Positions 1 to 9,144 of a DNA stretch of 15,376 nucleotides are shown one piece after another. The notes beneath the pieces were generated by a model, which searched no databases, was not told the origin of the DNA, and was given only the letters and a program-made list of their open reading frames with translations. The stretch comes from Nitrospira sp. (GTDB taxonomy: Bacteria > Nitrospirota > Nitrospiria > Nitrospirales > Nitrospiraceae). Location of the stretch: the NCBI GenBank assembly GCA_029858925.1, contig JAOUEB010000006.1, forward strand, positions 1 through 15,376, in the 5' to 3' direction. Made by a program: the position numbers and the translations under genes. The number at the start of each line of letters is the position of its first letter. The first letter of the stretch is position 1.

Positions 1-2
1 GT

Positions 3-413
3 GTGAAAGATGCGCGGTGTACCGAACTCCGAGCGACCGACGGCCGGTTGCAGCGTTACGTGTATGTCGAATTGGAGGAAGGAGCGAATGCCGATCTAGT
101 GGCCGAATCCATTCGTGCCGATCCGCTGTTTCTCGGCGAGGAGACACAGGTCTTCCCTGTGGAAAGCCTCGCCTCTCTCGAACAGGAGGCACGGGGCGTG
201 GTCCTTGACCGACGAAGTTCTTCGCAACGACTCGGCCGCCAACACTTCGTACTGGAAGGGCGTTTCGACGAAGCGGTGGTCACGGCCGAGGTCATGCTGG
301 CAGCGGCCCGCGCCTTACCGGATCTCGCCCCCGGCGCTTACTCTCTTGCGGATGTTCCACTCAGCACCCTGTGGGGAGAACGGGCCAACAAGGCGGAGCG
401 AGAATGGCTCTAA
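3..413 (+). CDS. Diaminopimelate dehydrogenase-like protein, C-terminal part (5' partial)
   Basis: This is the 3' end of a gene that enters from the left edge; the frame is open to the first bases, so the GTG at 3 is not taken as a true start. The roughly 136 visible residues resemble the C-terminal half of meso-diaminopimelate dehydrogenase, an NADP-dependent oxidoreductase of lysine and cell-wall precursor metabolism. The matching pattern is a YVYVEL strand, then RADPLF..EETQVFPVESL, then the tail V.AA.RALP.LAPGAYSL.DVP, which corresponds to the family's 'QPGAYTLIEIPP' ending. The N-terminal Rossmann fold is outside the window, so cofactor and activity cannot be judged. The stop overlaps the next gene by 10 bases, suggesting co-translation. 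It could be another Gfo/Idh-fold or saccharopine-dehydrogenase-like oxidoreductase. Family recognition is from memory of motif order. Confidence 0.5.
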   Translation: MKDARCTELRATDGRLQRYVYVELEEGANADLVAESIRADPLFLGEETQVFPVESLASLEQEARGVVLDRRSSSQRLGRQHFVLEGRFDEAVVTAEVMLAAARALPDLAPGAYSLADVPLSTLWGERANKAEREWL

Positions 414-1405
414 CGATGAAACTCGCGTTGACCGGCGATGTGATGCTTGGACGGCTGGTGGATCAGTATGTCATTCAGAATCGCTCCGTGCGCCCAGAAG
501 CTCTGTGGGGCGACGTCCTCCCGATCATGCTCGACGCCGACTGTCGGCTCATCAACCTGGAATGCGTCATCAGCAGCCTGGGAGAAGAATGGCATCCAAC
601 GACCAAGGCTTTTCACTTCCGTGCCCGGCCCCGCGCCATCGAGTTCTTGCAAGCCGCCCAGATCGATGGGGTCACGCTGGCGAATAATCACGTGCTGGAT
701 TACGGACCCGACGCGCTGCTGGATTGCTTGCAGCTCCTCGACCAGGCCGGTATCAAACGCACCGGGTCCGGCGCGACATTGCAGGAAGCGCTTATCCCGG
801 CTTCGGTTGAACTGCCGCAAGGGCTTGTTTCGGTGGTCGCCCTCACCGACAATGAACCGGAGTGGGAAGCGACCGCGACGAAGCCGGGCGTCAACTATGT
901 GGCCTACGACGAACGAGGGTTGAGTGAACCGTACCGATCGCGCATGGCGCAGGTGCTGTCCTCAACGCGACGGCAATCGGAACTCGTGATCGCCAGCGCC
1001 CACGTCGGTCCCAACTGGGGCGGGCCATCACAAGCGATGCAGGCGCTGGCCCACGAGCTGATCGACATGGGCGCGGATCTCTATTGGGGCCATTCCAACC
1101 ATACCCCCCAGGGAATCGAATGTTACAACGGGAAAGCCATCCTCTATTCGACCGGCGACTTCCTAGACGACTACATGATCGATCAGGATGAGCGCAACGA
1201 TCTTTCGTTTCTGTTCATGCTCGAAACGGAGGGAAGCCGCATCGCTCGCATCAGACTTCATCCGACCAGCATCGAGGATCTTGGGGTCCGGTTGGCCAAC
1301 GAACGAGAGCGGCAGTGCCTTGAGCGAACAATGCAAGCCAAATGCAAGCCCTTCGGCACGCCCATGGGCGTCGAGGGAACGGCTTGGACGATCAACGTTA
1401 CATAA
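404..1405 (+). CDS. CapA family protein (PGA_cap-type metallophosphatase fold)
   Basis: A 333-residue protein with the ordered motifs of the CapA/PgsA poly-gamma-glutamate-type metallophosphatase family. They are [11 protein letters not shown] near residues 7-17 (Asp12), INLECVIS at 50-57 (Glu53), [11 protein letters not shown] at 91-101 (Asn95, His96), SAHVGPNWG at 198-206 (His200), and [21 protein letters not shown] at about 225-245 (His230, His233), followed by [10 protein letters not shown]. These residues form the metal site in calcineurin-like phosphoesterase folds. There is no signal peptide or membrane segment, so it is probably cytoplasmic, unlike capsule-anchored CapA. The start at 404 is chosen because GGAG at 395-398 sits 5 bases upstream; an ATG at 416 is possible. 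It overlaps the upstream dehydrogenase-like gene and precedes archease by 29 bases. Substrate unknown; a true capsule role is not supported because capBC genes are absent here. Confidence 0.85.
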   Translation: MALTMKLALTGDVMLGRLVDQYVIQNRSVRPEALWGDVLPIMLDADCRLINLECVISSLGEEWHPTTKAFHFRARPRAIEFLQAAQIDGVTLANNHVLDYGPDALLDCLQLLDQAGIKRTGSGATLQEALIPASVELPQGLVSVVALTDNEPEWEATATKPGVNYVAYDERGLSEPYRSRMAQVLSSTRRQSELVIASAHVGPNWGGPSQAMQALAHELIDMGADLYWGHSNHTPQGIECYNGKAILYSTGDFLDDYMIDQDERNDLSFLFMLETEGSRIARIRLHPTSIEDLGVRLANERERQCLERTMQAKCKPFGTPMGVEGTAWTINVT

Positions 1406-1434
1406 CCGGTTCATACTCGGGGAATTCATCGATC

Positions 1435-1878
1435 ATGCAGCCTTCCCGTTCCGAGACCCAGCAGGCTAGCTGGGAACATTTCCCGCACCAGGCCGATATC
1501 GGAGTGCGAGGGATCGGCGTGACCAAAGAAGCGGCCTTTGAACAGGCAGGGTTGGCCATGACCGCCGTCATTACTGATGTGGACTCCGTCACTCCGGCGC
1601 AATCGGTGTCGATCGTCTGTGAGGCGCCTGACGCGGAGCTGCTGCTGGTCGATTGGCTGAACGCACTGGTCTACGAAATGGCGACGCGAAAAATGCTGTT
1701 CGGCCGCTTCGCCGTGCACTTCAGCGACCATTCGCTCCACGCAACGGCATGGGGAGAACCGGTCGACGTGGCACGCCATCAACCCGCCGTCGAGGTGAAA
1801 GGCGCAACCTACACCGAACTGTCGGTGAAGCAAGACAACCAGGGCCGTTGGATTGCGCAATGCGTGGTGGATGTATAG
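1435..1878 (+). CDS. Archease, RtcB activator
   Basis: A 147-residue protein matching archease, the small metal-binding protein that lets RtcB perform multiple turnovers and promotes its guanylylation. Visible hallmarks are [11 protein letters not shown] at 18-28 (Asp21), [13 protein letters not shown] at about 69-81, and the C-terminal block AWGEPVD..RH...[13 protein letters not shown] followed by a terminal VVDV with Asp146. Acidic residues at both ends form the metal site in known archeases. Full family length. The ATG at 1435 is preferred over upstream in-frame starts because archeases begin just before the H.AD motif and GGGGA at 1419-1423 is a plausible ribosome-binding site. The next gene is rtcB, the expected partner, separated by a 196-base spacer filled with repeats, so the two may not share one transcript. 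Confidence 0.92.
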   Translation: MQPSRSETQQASWEHFPHQADIGVRGIGVTKEAAFEQAGLAMTAVITDVDSVTPAQSVSIVCEAPDAELLLVDWLNALVYEMATRKMLFGRFAVHFSDHSLHATAWGEPVDVARHQPAVEVKGATYTELSVKQDNQGRWIAQCVVDV

Positions 1879-1897
1879 CAGGTGTGAGACAAGCCCC

Positions 1898-2024
1898 GTC
1901 TGCCTGGTCAATCTTGTCTATCTGGCTTGGCTTGTGGCTTGGCCGAGAGAAAACTAACGACCAAATCAACGAGACAGACCAGATAGACGAGATAGACCAA
2001 ACAGACCACATGAACAAGACTAGC
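1898..2024 (+). repeat. Inverted array of degenerate 9-bp repeats
   Basis: The spacer between archease and rtcB holds two arrays of the same degenerate 9-mer in opposite orientations. Left arm, top-strand consensus GTCTATCTG: units at 1898 (gtctgcctg), 1907 (gtcaatctt), 1916 (gtctatctg), 1925 (gcttggctt). Right arm, complementary consensus cagatagac: units at 1962, 1971 (gagacagac), 1980 (cagatagac), 1989 (gagatagac), 1998 (caaacagac), 2007, 2016. The arms can fold into an imperfect hairpin with a loop around 1943-1961. Both strands are open in some frames here only because the unit is three codons long. It resembles dispersed intergenic repeats rather than a coding region. No clear promoter was found in the remaining spacer up to 2074. 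Confidence 0.7.
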
Positions 2025-2074
2025 TGGCACACTGTTTCAGCAGCCGACTAATCACTTTGAGAAATGAGGCAGCA

Positions 2075-3505
<1,431 letters not shown>

Positions 3506-3560
3506 GAGAAAAGAGGTCAGGCATCACACGATGATCGCTTGAGATGCAACGGAGGCTACG

Positions 3561-3773
3561 ATGGTGAAGTCAGAGAAAACGGAACAGACCATGGAAGAAA
3601 GAGGAGAGGAGAAGCCGCCGTTCGACGAACCCAGCTATTGTCTTCTCTGCGGAGTAGTGGGGCCGGCGCTGTTGTATGGCCACTGGGTGTGTGAGCATTG
3701 CAAGAACGTGGTGCAGGCAGAAGCGGTATCCAAGAAGCGTCAGATCGAAAAGGAAGGCGGCGGGTCGACGTAG
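3561..3773 (+). CDS. Small zinc-ribbon protein of unknown function
   Basis: A 70-residue protein, not assigned to a named family. The N-terminal 20 residues are charged and probably disordered. Then comes a CxxC...CxxC ribbon with Cys27, Cys30, Cys44 and Cys47, 13 residues between the pairs, flanking a hydrophobic GVVGPALLYGHWV stretch. The tail is a basic/acidic helix. This spacing is typical of a rubredoxin-like zinc knuckle able to bind Zn2+ and possibly nucleic acid or protein. There is no signal peptide. The start is well supported: GGAGG at 3551-3555 with a 5-base spacer. It lies 55 bases after rtcB and 209 bases before clpB on the same strand, so an accessory role in RNA repair or stress is conceivable but not shown. 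The frame stays open for 66 codons after the TAG stop. Confidence 0.75.
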   Translation: MVKSEKTEQTMEERGEEKPPFDEPSYCLLCGVVGPALLYGHWVCEHCKNVVQAEAVSKKRQIEKEGGGST

Positions 3774-3974
3774 ACTCCGGTTACCGCCGAGGAGCGTTCG
3801 GATGGGCTCTTCTCCTTCCACCATGGGGAGGTGCCGGTTGACGAGGTAGAAATCGCCAGACCGGAAGGACGCGCGCTCAATGGCATGCGGAAGAAATCCC
3901 TTGGCCTCGATGATCGGCTGGAAGCGGATGAGATCCTTTCGGACAATTTGCAGAGGGAAAAAGCGTCGCATTAG
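3774..3974 (+). other. Open frame continuing past the zinc-ribbon stop, no start codon
   Basis: Between the zinc-ribbon gene and clpB the same reading frame runs without a stop for 66 codons, ending with a TAG that overlaps the start of the clpB ribosome-binding site. The conceptual product is protein-like and charged, for example [21 protein letters not shown] near its end. There is no good start codon at its beginning; the only internal ATG is at 3884. It could be a C-terminal extension cut off by the TAG at 3771, the end of a decayed gene, or chance openness at high GC. The antisense frame is also open here, which weakens the coding case. Confidence 0.3.
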
Positions 3975-3982
3975 GAGGAACA

Positions 3983-6604
3983 ATGGACATGAACCGCATG
4001 ACGCTGAAGCTCCAGGAGGCACTGCAGGCCGCCTCAGCCCACGCGATGCGCCGAAGCCATCAAGGTATTGACATCGAGCATCTGCTGCTCGCGCTGATGG
4101 AACAAGAAACCGGTCTGACCGGTCCCCTGCTTGAACAGGCGGGTGTCTCTCCGGCCGCGGTACGGAAGGCGACCGAGGCGGCCTTAGATAAGCTTCCACA
4201 GGTGCAGGGACCCGGATCAGCGTCTGGACAGATCTATGTGACGCAGCGCTTATCACAGGTGTTGACCCAGGCCGAACTGGAGATGCGAGGTCTGCACGAT
4301 GACTATGTGAGTGTGGAGCATGTCCTGCTCGCGATGGTGGGAGAAGGGGGCATTTTTAGACAGCTCGGATTAACCCGCGACCGGCTGTTATCCGCGCTTC
4401 AACAAATACGGGGGAACCAACGGGTGACCAGTCAGGACCCAGAAAGTACCTATCAAGCGCTTGAGAAGTACGGGCGTGATCTCACCAGACTGGCCGGGCA
4501 AGGCAAGCTGGACCCGGTCGTGGGACGAGACGAAGAAGTCAGACGGGTGATTCAGATCCTGTCCCGCCGCACCAAGAACAATCCGGTGCTCATCGGTGAG
4601 CCCGGGGTGGGGAAGACGGCGATCGTGGAGGGATTAGCCCAGCGAATTGTCAAAGGAGATGTGCCTGAAGGCCTGAAGCACAAACGCCTCATCGTGCTGG
4701 ACATGGGAGCCTTGATCGCTGGAGCCAAGTATCGTGGCGAATTCGAGGAGCGCCTCAAGGCGGTTCTCAAGGAAGTCCAGGCGGGACACGGACAGATCCT
4801 GTTGTTCCTCGATGAGCTGCACACCGTCGTTGGGGCGGGCGCGGCTGAAGGCGCAATGGATGCGGCCAACATTCTCAAACCCATGCTGGCCCGCGGCGAA
4901 TTGCATATGATCGGGGCGACCACACTCGATGAATACCGCAAGCATATTGAAAAGGATGCTGCGCTCGAGCGCCGGTTTCAGCCGGTCCTCATCGGTGAAC
5001 CGACGGTTGAGGACACGATCTCGATCCTACGAGGACTCAAGGAACGATACGAAATCCACCACGGTGTGCGGATTAAGGATGCCGCACTGATCGCAGCCGC
5101 CAAACTATCGCACCGATACATCGCGGACCGCTTCTTGCCGGACAAGGCCATTGATCTCATAGATGAGGCGGCCGCTCGCCTCCGGACTGAGATCGACAGT
5201 CTGCCGGCAGAGTTGGATGAGATCTCGCGGAAGGTCCTGCAGTTGGAGATTGAGCGGGAAGCCCTCCGCAAGGAAACCGACCCCGCCAGCCGCACACGAT
5301 TAGAGACGCTCGAAGAGGAGTTGGCCGAGAAGGTGCGCGATCGGGATGTGCTGAAGACCCAGTGGGAAACAGAGAAAGTGTCTGTCGGTCGCCTGCATAA
5401 GCTTCGGCAACAGATCGAAGGCATGAAACAGGAGATGGAACGGGCCGAGCGGGCGTACGACCTGAACCGGGTCGCAGAATTGCGGTACGGCGAATTGCCC
5501 AAGCTGGAGCGGCAACTCACCGCAGAGGAGCAGCACCTGGTGAAGAGGCAAAACGGACACCGGTTGCTGAAAGAGGAAGTGGATGAAGACGACATCGCGG
5601 CAGTCGTCAGCCGGTGGACGGGCATTCCCGTCGCTCGTCTGGTGCAAGGAGAGATGGAGAAGCTGCTGCACCTGCGGGATCTCCTGCATCGGCGGGTGGT
5701 CGGTCAGGAGGAGGCGGTCCGAGCCGTGGCCGATGCGGTGGTGCGCGCCCGATCAGGGGTCAAGGATCCTTCCAGGCCTGTCGGGTCATTCCTGTTCCTC
5801 GGTCCGACCGGGGTCGGGAAAACCGAGCTCGCACGCGCCCTGGCTGCCACGCTCTTTGATGATGAAGCGAATCTCATTCGTATTGATATGTCGGAGTATA
5901 TGGAGAAACACACCGTCGCCCGGCTAATCGGCGCCCCGCCAGGCTACGTCGGGTACGAGGAGGGCGGTCAACTCACGGAGGCGGTCCGGCGTCGCCCGTT
6001 TTCCGTGATTCTGTTTGATGAAACCGAAAAAGCGCATCATGACGTGTTCAATCTCCTGCTCCAGGTGATGGATGACGGACGACTCACCGACTCACATGGT
6101 CGCACCGTTGATTTCAAGAATACGGTGCTGATCATGACCTCAAATATCGGCAGTCAGGACATCCTCGCAGCCCAGCAGCAACAGTTGTCGTACGAAGAGA
6201 TGAAAAAGGTGGCTATGACTGACCTTCGCCGGCACTTTCGGCCTGAGTTTTTGAACCGCGTGGATGAGACGGTGGTGTTCCACCCGCTTTCCACCGCGCA
6301 GTTGATCACGATTGTGGACATCCAGTTGACCCGCCTGCAAGCGCGCCTGGCCGAGCGGAGGATTACTCTTCACGTCACGGCTCAGGCGAAGGCTGATCTC
6401 GCTCAACGCGGCTATGATCCTGTGTACGGCGCGCGCCCGCTCAAGCGATTGATCCAACAGGATCTCGAAACCCCCATCGGGTACGCACTGGTGCAAGGTG
6501 AGCTACGGGATGGGGATACGGCCCATGTGGAGCTCAAAGACGGAAAGATCGTCGTGATTCCAGCAGTCCAGACGACGTCATCAGATGGGAATAAGATGGA
6601 ATGA
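3983..6604 (+). CDS. clpB: ATP-dependent chaperone ClpB (Hsp100 disaggregase)
   Basis: An 873-residue cytoplasmic hexameric AAA+ disaggregase that threads aggregated proteins and works with DnaK/DnaJ. In order: Clp_N repeat domain about 5-145; NBD1 with Walker A GEPGVGKT at 205-212, Walker B LLFLDELH at 273-280, pore tyrosine near 250 in GAKYRGEFE and arginine fingers Arg330/Arg331; coiled-coil M-domain about 400-530, which marks it as ClpB rather than ClpA/ClpC; NBD2 with Walker A GPTGVGKT at 607-614, Walker B VILFDE at 675-680, pore loop GYVGYEEGG near 654-662 and sensor-2 GARPLKR near 816-822. Length and domains are complete. The second Walker B is followed by TEKAHHD instead of the usual IEKAHPD. 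The ribosome-binding site AGGAGG at 3973-3978 supports ATG 3983; ATG 3989 is also possible. It is followed by cbpA and cbpM. Confidence 0.97.
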   Translation: MDMNRMTLKLQEALQAASAHAMRRSHQGIDIEHLLLALMEQETGLTGPLLEQAGVSPAAVRKATEAALDKLPQVQGPGSASGQIYVTQRLSQVLTQAELEMRGLHDDYVSVEHVLLAMVGEGGIFRQLGLTRDRLLSALQQIRGNQRVTSQDPESTYQALEKYGRDLTRLAGQGKLDPVVGRDEEVRRVIQILSRRTKNNPVLIGEPGVGKTAIVEGLAQRIVKGDVPEGLKHKRLIVLDMGALIAGAKYRGEFEERLKAVLKEVQAGHGQILLFLDELHTVVGAGAAEGAMDAANILKPMLARGELHMIGATTLDEYRKHIEKDAALERRFQPVLIGEPTVEDTISILRGLKERYEIHHGVRIKDAALIAAAKLSHRYIADRFLPDKAIDLIDEAAARLRTEIDSLPAELDEISRKVLQLEIEREALRKETDPASRTRLETLEEELAEKVRDRDVLKTQWETEKVSVGRLHKLRQQIEGMKQEMERAERAYDLNRVAELRYGELPKLERQLTAEEQHLVKRQNGHRLLKEEVDEDDIAAVVSRWTGIPVARLVQGEMEKLLHLRDLLHRRVVGQEEAVRAVADAVVRARSGVKDPSRPVGSFLFLGPTGVGKTELARALAATLFDDEANLIRIDMSEYMEKHTVARLIGAPPGYVGYEEGGQLTEAVRRRPFSVILFDETEKAHHDVFNLLLQVMDDGRLTDSHGRTVDFKNTVLIMTSNIGSQDILAAQQQQLSYEEMKKVAMTDLRRHFRPEFLNRVDETVVFHPLSTAQLITIVDIQLTRLQARLAERRITLHVTAQAKADLAQRGYDPVYGARPLKRLIQQDLETPIGYALVQGELRDGDTAHVELKDGKIVVIPAVQTTSSDGNKME

Positions 6605-6660
6605 GGAGGCCTACAGGCGACGATTGACGGAATCGGCCGACCTTCAGGGCAAGAGGCAGA

Positions 6661-7593
6661 ATGGAATTCAAGGACTACTACAAGATCCTCGGGGTTGAGC
6701 GTACAGCGACAGCCGACGACATCAAGGGCGCTTACCGCAAGCTGGCGCGCAAGTATCACCCGGATGTGAGCAAGGAGTCCGGAGCGGAAGCGCGCTTTAA
6801 GGAAATCGGCGAAGCCTACAAAGTGCTCCATGACCCGGAGAAGCGAGCCGCCTACGACCAGCTCGGCGCGCGCTGGCAATCGGGGCAGGAATTTACGCCT
6901 CCGCCTGACTGGGGCGCGGGCTTTGAGTTCACCCGCGGGACCGTATCCCCGGAGGAAGCCGTCGAGTTCAGCGACTTTTTCTCAAGCTTGTTCGGTCAAT
7001 TCGGTCGTCATGCCCAATCTGCTCGGGCTCCTGGGGAGGATCATCATGCCAAGATCTTCATCGAGCTCGAGGATGCCTACACCGGCGCAACCCGTGGGAT
7101 TACGCTGCGCGCACCGCAACTGGATGCGCAAGGTCGGGTCGTCTTGCGGGAGCGGACGCTCAATGTGCAAATCCCGAAGGGCCTCCGTAAAGGCCAGTTG
7201 ATCAGGCTGGCGGGACAGGGTGCGGCGGGAATCGGCGGGGCGCCGCCGGGCGATCTTTACCTGGAAGTCCATTTCGCTCCCCATTCCCTCTATCGGGTGG
7301 AGGCACGCGATGTGTTTCTCACTTTGCCGCTCACTCCGTGGGAAGCGGCACTTGGAGCCTCGGTCAACGCGCCGACCCCGACTGGCGCGGTTGAAGTCAA
7401 AATTCCCCCGGGCTCGCAGAGCGGGCGAAAGCTAAGACTGAAGGGCCGCGGCATTCCCGGCCAACCAGCGGGCGATCTCTATCTCGTCCTGGAAGTGGTC
7501 CTTCCGCCGGCGCACACGGAGCATGCCCAGCGGATTTATCACACCATGGCGCGGGAACTGGCCTTCAATCCGCGACAAGCACTGGGGGTCTAA
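6661..7593 (+). CDS. cbpA: J-domain co-chaperone, CbpA-type DnaJ (class B)
   Basis: A 310-residue Hsp40. The J-domain spans about 4-68 with the His33-Pro34-Asp35 motif needed to stimulate DnaK ATPase and the typical DYYKILGV start. The linker (about 70-125) is short and only moderately rich in Gly and Phe. Two C-terminal substrate-binding beta domains follow (about 127-285), with QIPKGLRKGQLIRLAGQG and VKIPPGSQSGRKLRLKGRG. The four CxxCxGxG zinc repeats of DnaJ are absent, so this is class B, like CbpA, which also binds curved DNA in E. coli. ATG 6661 has GAGG at 6653-6656 upstream. It sits 56 bases after clpB and 2 bases before cbpM, an arrangement that fits CbpA rather than the main DnaJ. 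No dnaK is present, so its Hsp70 partner must be encoded elsewhere. Confidence 0.93.
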   Translation: MEFKDYYKILGVERTATADDIKGAYRKLARKYHPDVSKESGAEARFKEIGEAYKVLHDPEKRAAYDQLGARWQSGQEFTPPPDWGAGFEFTRGTVSPEEAVEFSDFFSSLFGQFGRHAQSARAPGEDHHAKIFIELEDAYTGATRGITLRAPQLDAQGRVVLRERTLNVQIPKGLRKGQLIRLAGQGAAGIGGAPPGDLYLEVHFAPHSLYRVEARDVFLTLPLTPWEAALGASVNAPTPTGAVEVKIPPGSQSGRKLRLKGRGIPGQPAGDLYLVLEVVLPPAHTEHAQRIYHTMARELAFNPRQALGV

Positions 7594-7595
7594 AT

Positions 7596-7931
7596 ATGGA
7601 TAGAGAACAAGAGCTCCTGACAGGAAACGTGATCGGCGATGAGGCCGTGCTGTCGATCGAGGAGTTGGCGAGAGCCTGTAGCGCGGAGGCGCAGTGGGTC
7701 ATCGAATTGGTGGCCGTGGGACTGCTGGAGCCGCAAGGTACGGAGACATCGGGCTGGCGCTTTCGCGCGGCGGATCTCATCTGTGCCCGCCGAGTCGCCC
7801 GCCTGCAGAGGGATTTCGGAGCAACAGTCGATGCCGCAGCGGTGATGATCGATCTGCTTGATGAGATCGAGCAGTTACGTGCTTGCCTGAAGCGGGTCGG
7901 GCTCGATGTCGACGGGGGACCCCGTTGGTGA
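7596..7931 (+). CDS. cbpM: Chaperone modulator CbpM
   Basis: A 111-residue protein resembling CbpM, the MerR-like modulator that binds the J-domain of CbpA and blocks its co-chaperone and DNA-binding activities. Visible pattern: an N-terminal helix-turn-helix-like segment (SIEELARACSAEAQWVIELV, about 20-39), the GLLEPQG..TSGWRFRAADL motif (about 42-61) typical of the family, and a C-terminal helix with RRVARLQRDFG and an amphipathic D/E/L-rich segment. Its position, 2 bases after the cbpA stop, is the conserved cbpA-cbpM arrangement and decides the call over a generic MerR regulator. A GGGGG tract at 7584-7588 may serve as ribosome-binding site. Its TGA is immediately followed by an ATG that opens into the rtcB remnant. 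Confidence 0.88.
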   Translation: MDREQELLTGNVIGDEAVLSIEELARACSAEAQWVIELVAVGLLEPQGTETSGWRFRAADLICARRVARLQRDFGATVDAAAVMIDLLDEIEQLRACLKRVGLDVDGGPRW

Positions 7932-8054
7932 ATGGCCGCCCCAAGTACGCTCGGCTCCTACAAGGATGTCAGCGAGGTGGTCGATGCGGCGGATGAGGCG
8001 AAGCTGGCTCGGAAGGTGGCCAGGCTGGAACCGTTGGTCTGCGTCAAGGGTTAG
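7932..8054 (+). pseudogene. Remnant of a second rtcB: 3' terminal fragment
   Basis: Directly after cbpM, 102 bases (7953-8054) repeat the last 102 bases of rtcB (3404-3505), including the stop. By hand count 88 of 102 bases agree (about 86%) and 30 of 33 residues are identical, with [11 protein letters not shown] and [15 protein letters not shown] retained. Ten of the 14 base differences are synonymous, which implies the copy diverged while still part of a translated rtcB and was truncated later. Upstream of 7953 the similarity ends at once. An ATG at 7932 abutting the cbpM stop would give a 40-residue peptide in the rtcB frame (7 unrelated residues, then the RtcB tail). The peptide lacks every catalytic residue. 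No function is expected; it is a scar of duplication, deletion or insertion. Confidence 0.85.
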
Positions 8055-8083
8055 CGTCTGCTTCATCAAATGAATCGCTCTAG

Positions 8084-8283
8084 CCCGCATTATTCATGAC
8101 GGTTCGTCGCGAGAGCGCATGGGATCGCGTATCACGTGAAGCGTATCTCGTATCTCGCAAACAAGGATATCCGGCACGAAAACGTTCTTTCCGTCGTGCG
8201 CTTCACGCTTCACGAGATACGAGCGACGAGGAACGGAGCAGCGGATCGGCGCTTGCAGCAGAAGTGCTTATGAATTATGCGGA
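8084..8283. repeat. Nested inverted-repeat element, MITE-like
   Basis: Two layers of inverted repeats share one centre region. The outer pair is cccgcattattcatga at 8084-8099 and ttatgaattatgcgga at 8268-8283, 13 of 16 positions complementary. The inner pair is gtatcacgtgaagcgt at 8129-8144 and acgcttcacgagatac at 8205-8220, 15 of 16 complementary, with extra tatctc repeats beside the left arm. The element is about 200 bp, codes for no protein, and starts 30 bases after the rtcB remnant. No clear target duplication was seen at its borders. Size, terminal inverted repeats and lack of coding fit a miniature transposable element or a palindromic intergenic repeat; it is inferred, not matched to a named family. 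Confidence 0.6.
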
Positions 8284-8644
8284 CAGGAAAGACGGTCTGG
8301 TCTTGGGCGCGACCCTGCTCGTGATTCATTCGTTTGCATCGTTTCTGGTCTTTCTCTATTGCCACGTCAATACCGAGGGCCAGATCGTATTCACCTATTT
8401 TCTCTTCTTTGTCGTCGATGCTCCGACTGTTCCCTTGGCGTTTGAGATAGAAGCGAAGCTCGGACTCCTCTCCGGTCTTACCGACACATGGACAGGCTTG
8501 TGGTATCACGCGCATCAAGGAGTCAACGTCAGAGCGTTTCTTCTGACGACTGTATTCGGAGGTCTTCATTGGTTTACGATCGGGAACCTGTTGAGTTGCG
8601 TGTTCGGGTGGATTCAGCGACGGCGTACTCGACAGCCGGCATGA
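8270..8644 (+). CDS. Small integral membrane protein, unknown function
   Basis: A 124-residue hydrophobic protein of unrecognised family. Predicted membrane segments by eye: about 10-32 (VLGATLLVIHSFASFLVFLY), about 39-59 (IVFTYFLFFVVDAPTVPLAF), and about 89-114 (AFLLTTVFGGLHWFTIGNLL), followed by a basic tail RRRTRQ that suggests a cytoplasmic C-terminus. The loop between the second and third segments holds WYHAHQG. The frame is open back to 8096, but that upstream part lies within the inverted-repeat element and reads as basic, unnatural sequence, so ATG 8270 is chosen; it lies inside the element's right terminal repeat. No strong ribosome-binding site precedes it. The gene ends 71 bases before the cytochrome c gene. 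Confidence 0.6.
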   Translation: MNYADRKDGLVLGATLLVIHSFASFLVFLYCHVNTEGQIVFTYFLFFVVDAPTVPLAFEIEAKLGLLSGLTDTWTGLWYHAHQGVNVRAFLLTTVFGGLHWFTIGNLLSCVFGWIQRRRTRQPA

Positions 8645-8715
8645 GGTTGTTCATGACCACCACTTGCTGTCTGAGTCGAAACGCCTGTGGGCTGCTTGAT
8701 GAATAGGGGGGTCCT

Positions 8716-9090
8716 ATGCCGGCGAGATCTATAATAGCCTTAGTGCTGTTGTTTGCCCTGTCCTGTCTTTCTCCGGCGCCTGTCGCGGCGAGTCAGGCAA
8801 GTGATGAAAGGGCGCTGCGCGAATTCTACGATTTAGAGGAGGGCAAGCGTCTTTATGGGCAGTATTGCGCGTTCTGCCATGGCGAACGGGGGAAAGGAAA
8901 GGCCTATAACCAGGTAAGCCCTCCACCTCCCGACCTCACCGATCCGGCAGTCCAGAGGAAGTCGGATGCGGATCTTGCCATGGTCATTCATGAAGGCGAG
9001 CAGGGGACGGCCATGGGGGCCTGGAAGTGGACGTTATCGGAGAAGGAGAAGCGGAATGTTCTGCTCTACCTCCGGTCGTTGGCGCGATGA
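8716..9090 (+). CDS. Periplasmic c-type cytochrome, monohaem class I
   Basis: A 124-residue precursor. Residues 1-25 form a signal peptide with a hydrophobic core (IIALVLLFALSCL) and a probable cleavage site after Ala25 in PVAA/SQ. The mature part has one haem site, Cys51-Ala-Phe-Cys54-His55, followed by GERGKGKAYN, a proline-rich PPPPDLTDP loop, and the likely axial Met100 in GTAMGAWKW. A final helix KRNVLLYLRSLAR is typical of class I cytochromes c such as cytochrome c-555/cbb3 subunit P-like domains. It would carry electrons in the periplasm; its partners are not in this window. AGGGGGG at 8705-8710 with a short spacer supports the start. The following 99-residue gene is 54 bases downstream on the same strand. 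Confidence 0.9.
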   Translation: MPARSIIALVLLFALSCLSPAPVAASQASDERALREFYDLEEGKRLYGQYCAFCHGERGKGKAYNQVSPPPPDLTDPAVQRKSDADLAMVIHEGEQGTAMGAWKWTLSEKEKRNVLLYLRSLAR

Positions 9091-9144
9091 GTACCACGGG
9101 AGAATCGGGCGATTTCGCCATGAAACCATCGGTGGGAGGAACAC

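Noticed and set aside
2025..2040. TGGCAC upstream of rtcB as a sigma-54 promoter, as in E. coli rtcBA
   Set aside because: The bases where the -12 GC should be, at correct spacing, are CA; only the -24 half matches.
1653..2051. 132-codon + strand frame and the opposing 103-codon minus frame over the repeat spacer
   Set aside because: They overlap archease in another frame and are kept open by the 9-base (three-codon) repeat, giving tripeptide-like runs without natural composition.
3774..3982. CIRCE or sigma-32 heat-shock promoter before clpB
   Set aside because: Neither TTAGCACTC/GAGTGCTAA nor a CTTGAA...CCCCAT arrangement is present in the spacer.
3570..4256. 228-codon minus-strand frame over the zinc-ribbon gene and clpB start
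   Set aside because: It covers the start of clpB and the zinc-ribbon gene; only the 3774-3974 part is ambiguous, and that is reported separately.
4978..5625. 215-codon minus-strand frame opposite clpB
   Set aside because: Serine- and arginine-rich product typical of antisense reading of a coiled coil.
8096..8269. N-terminal extension of the membrane protein to ATG 8096
   Set aside because: The extension lies in the inverted-repeat element, is highly basic and would put 58 unnatural residues before the first membrane helix.
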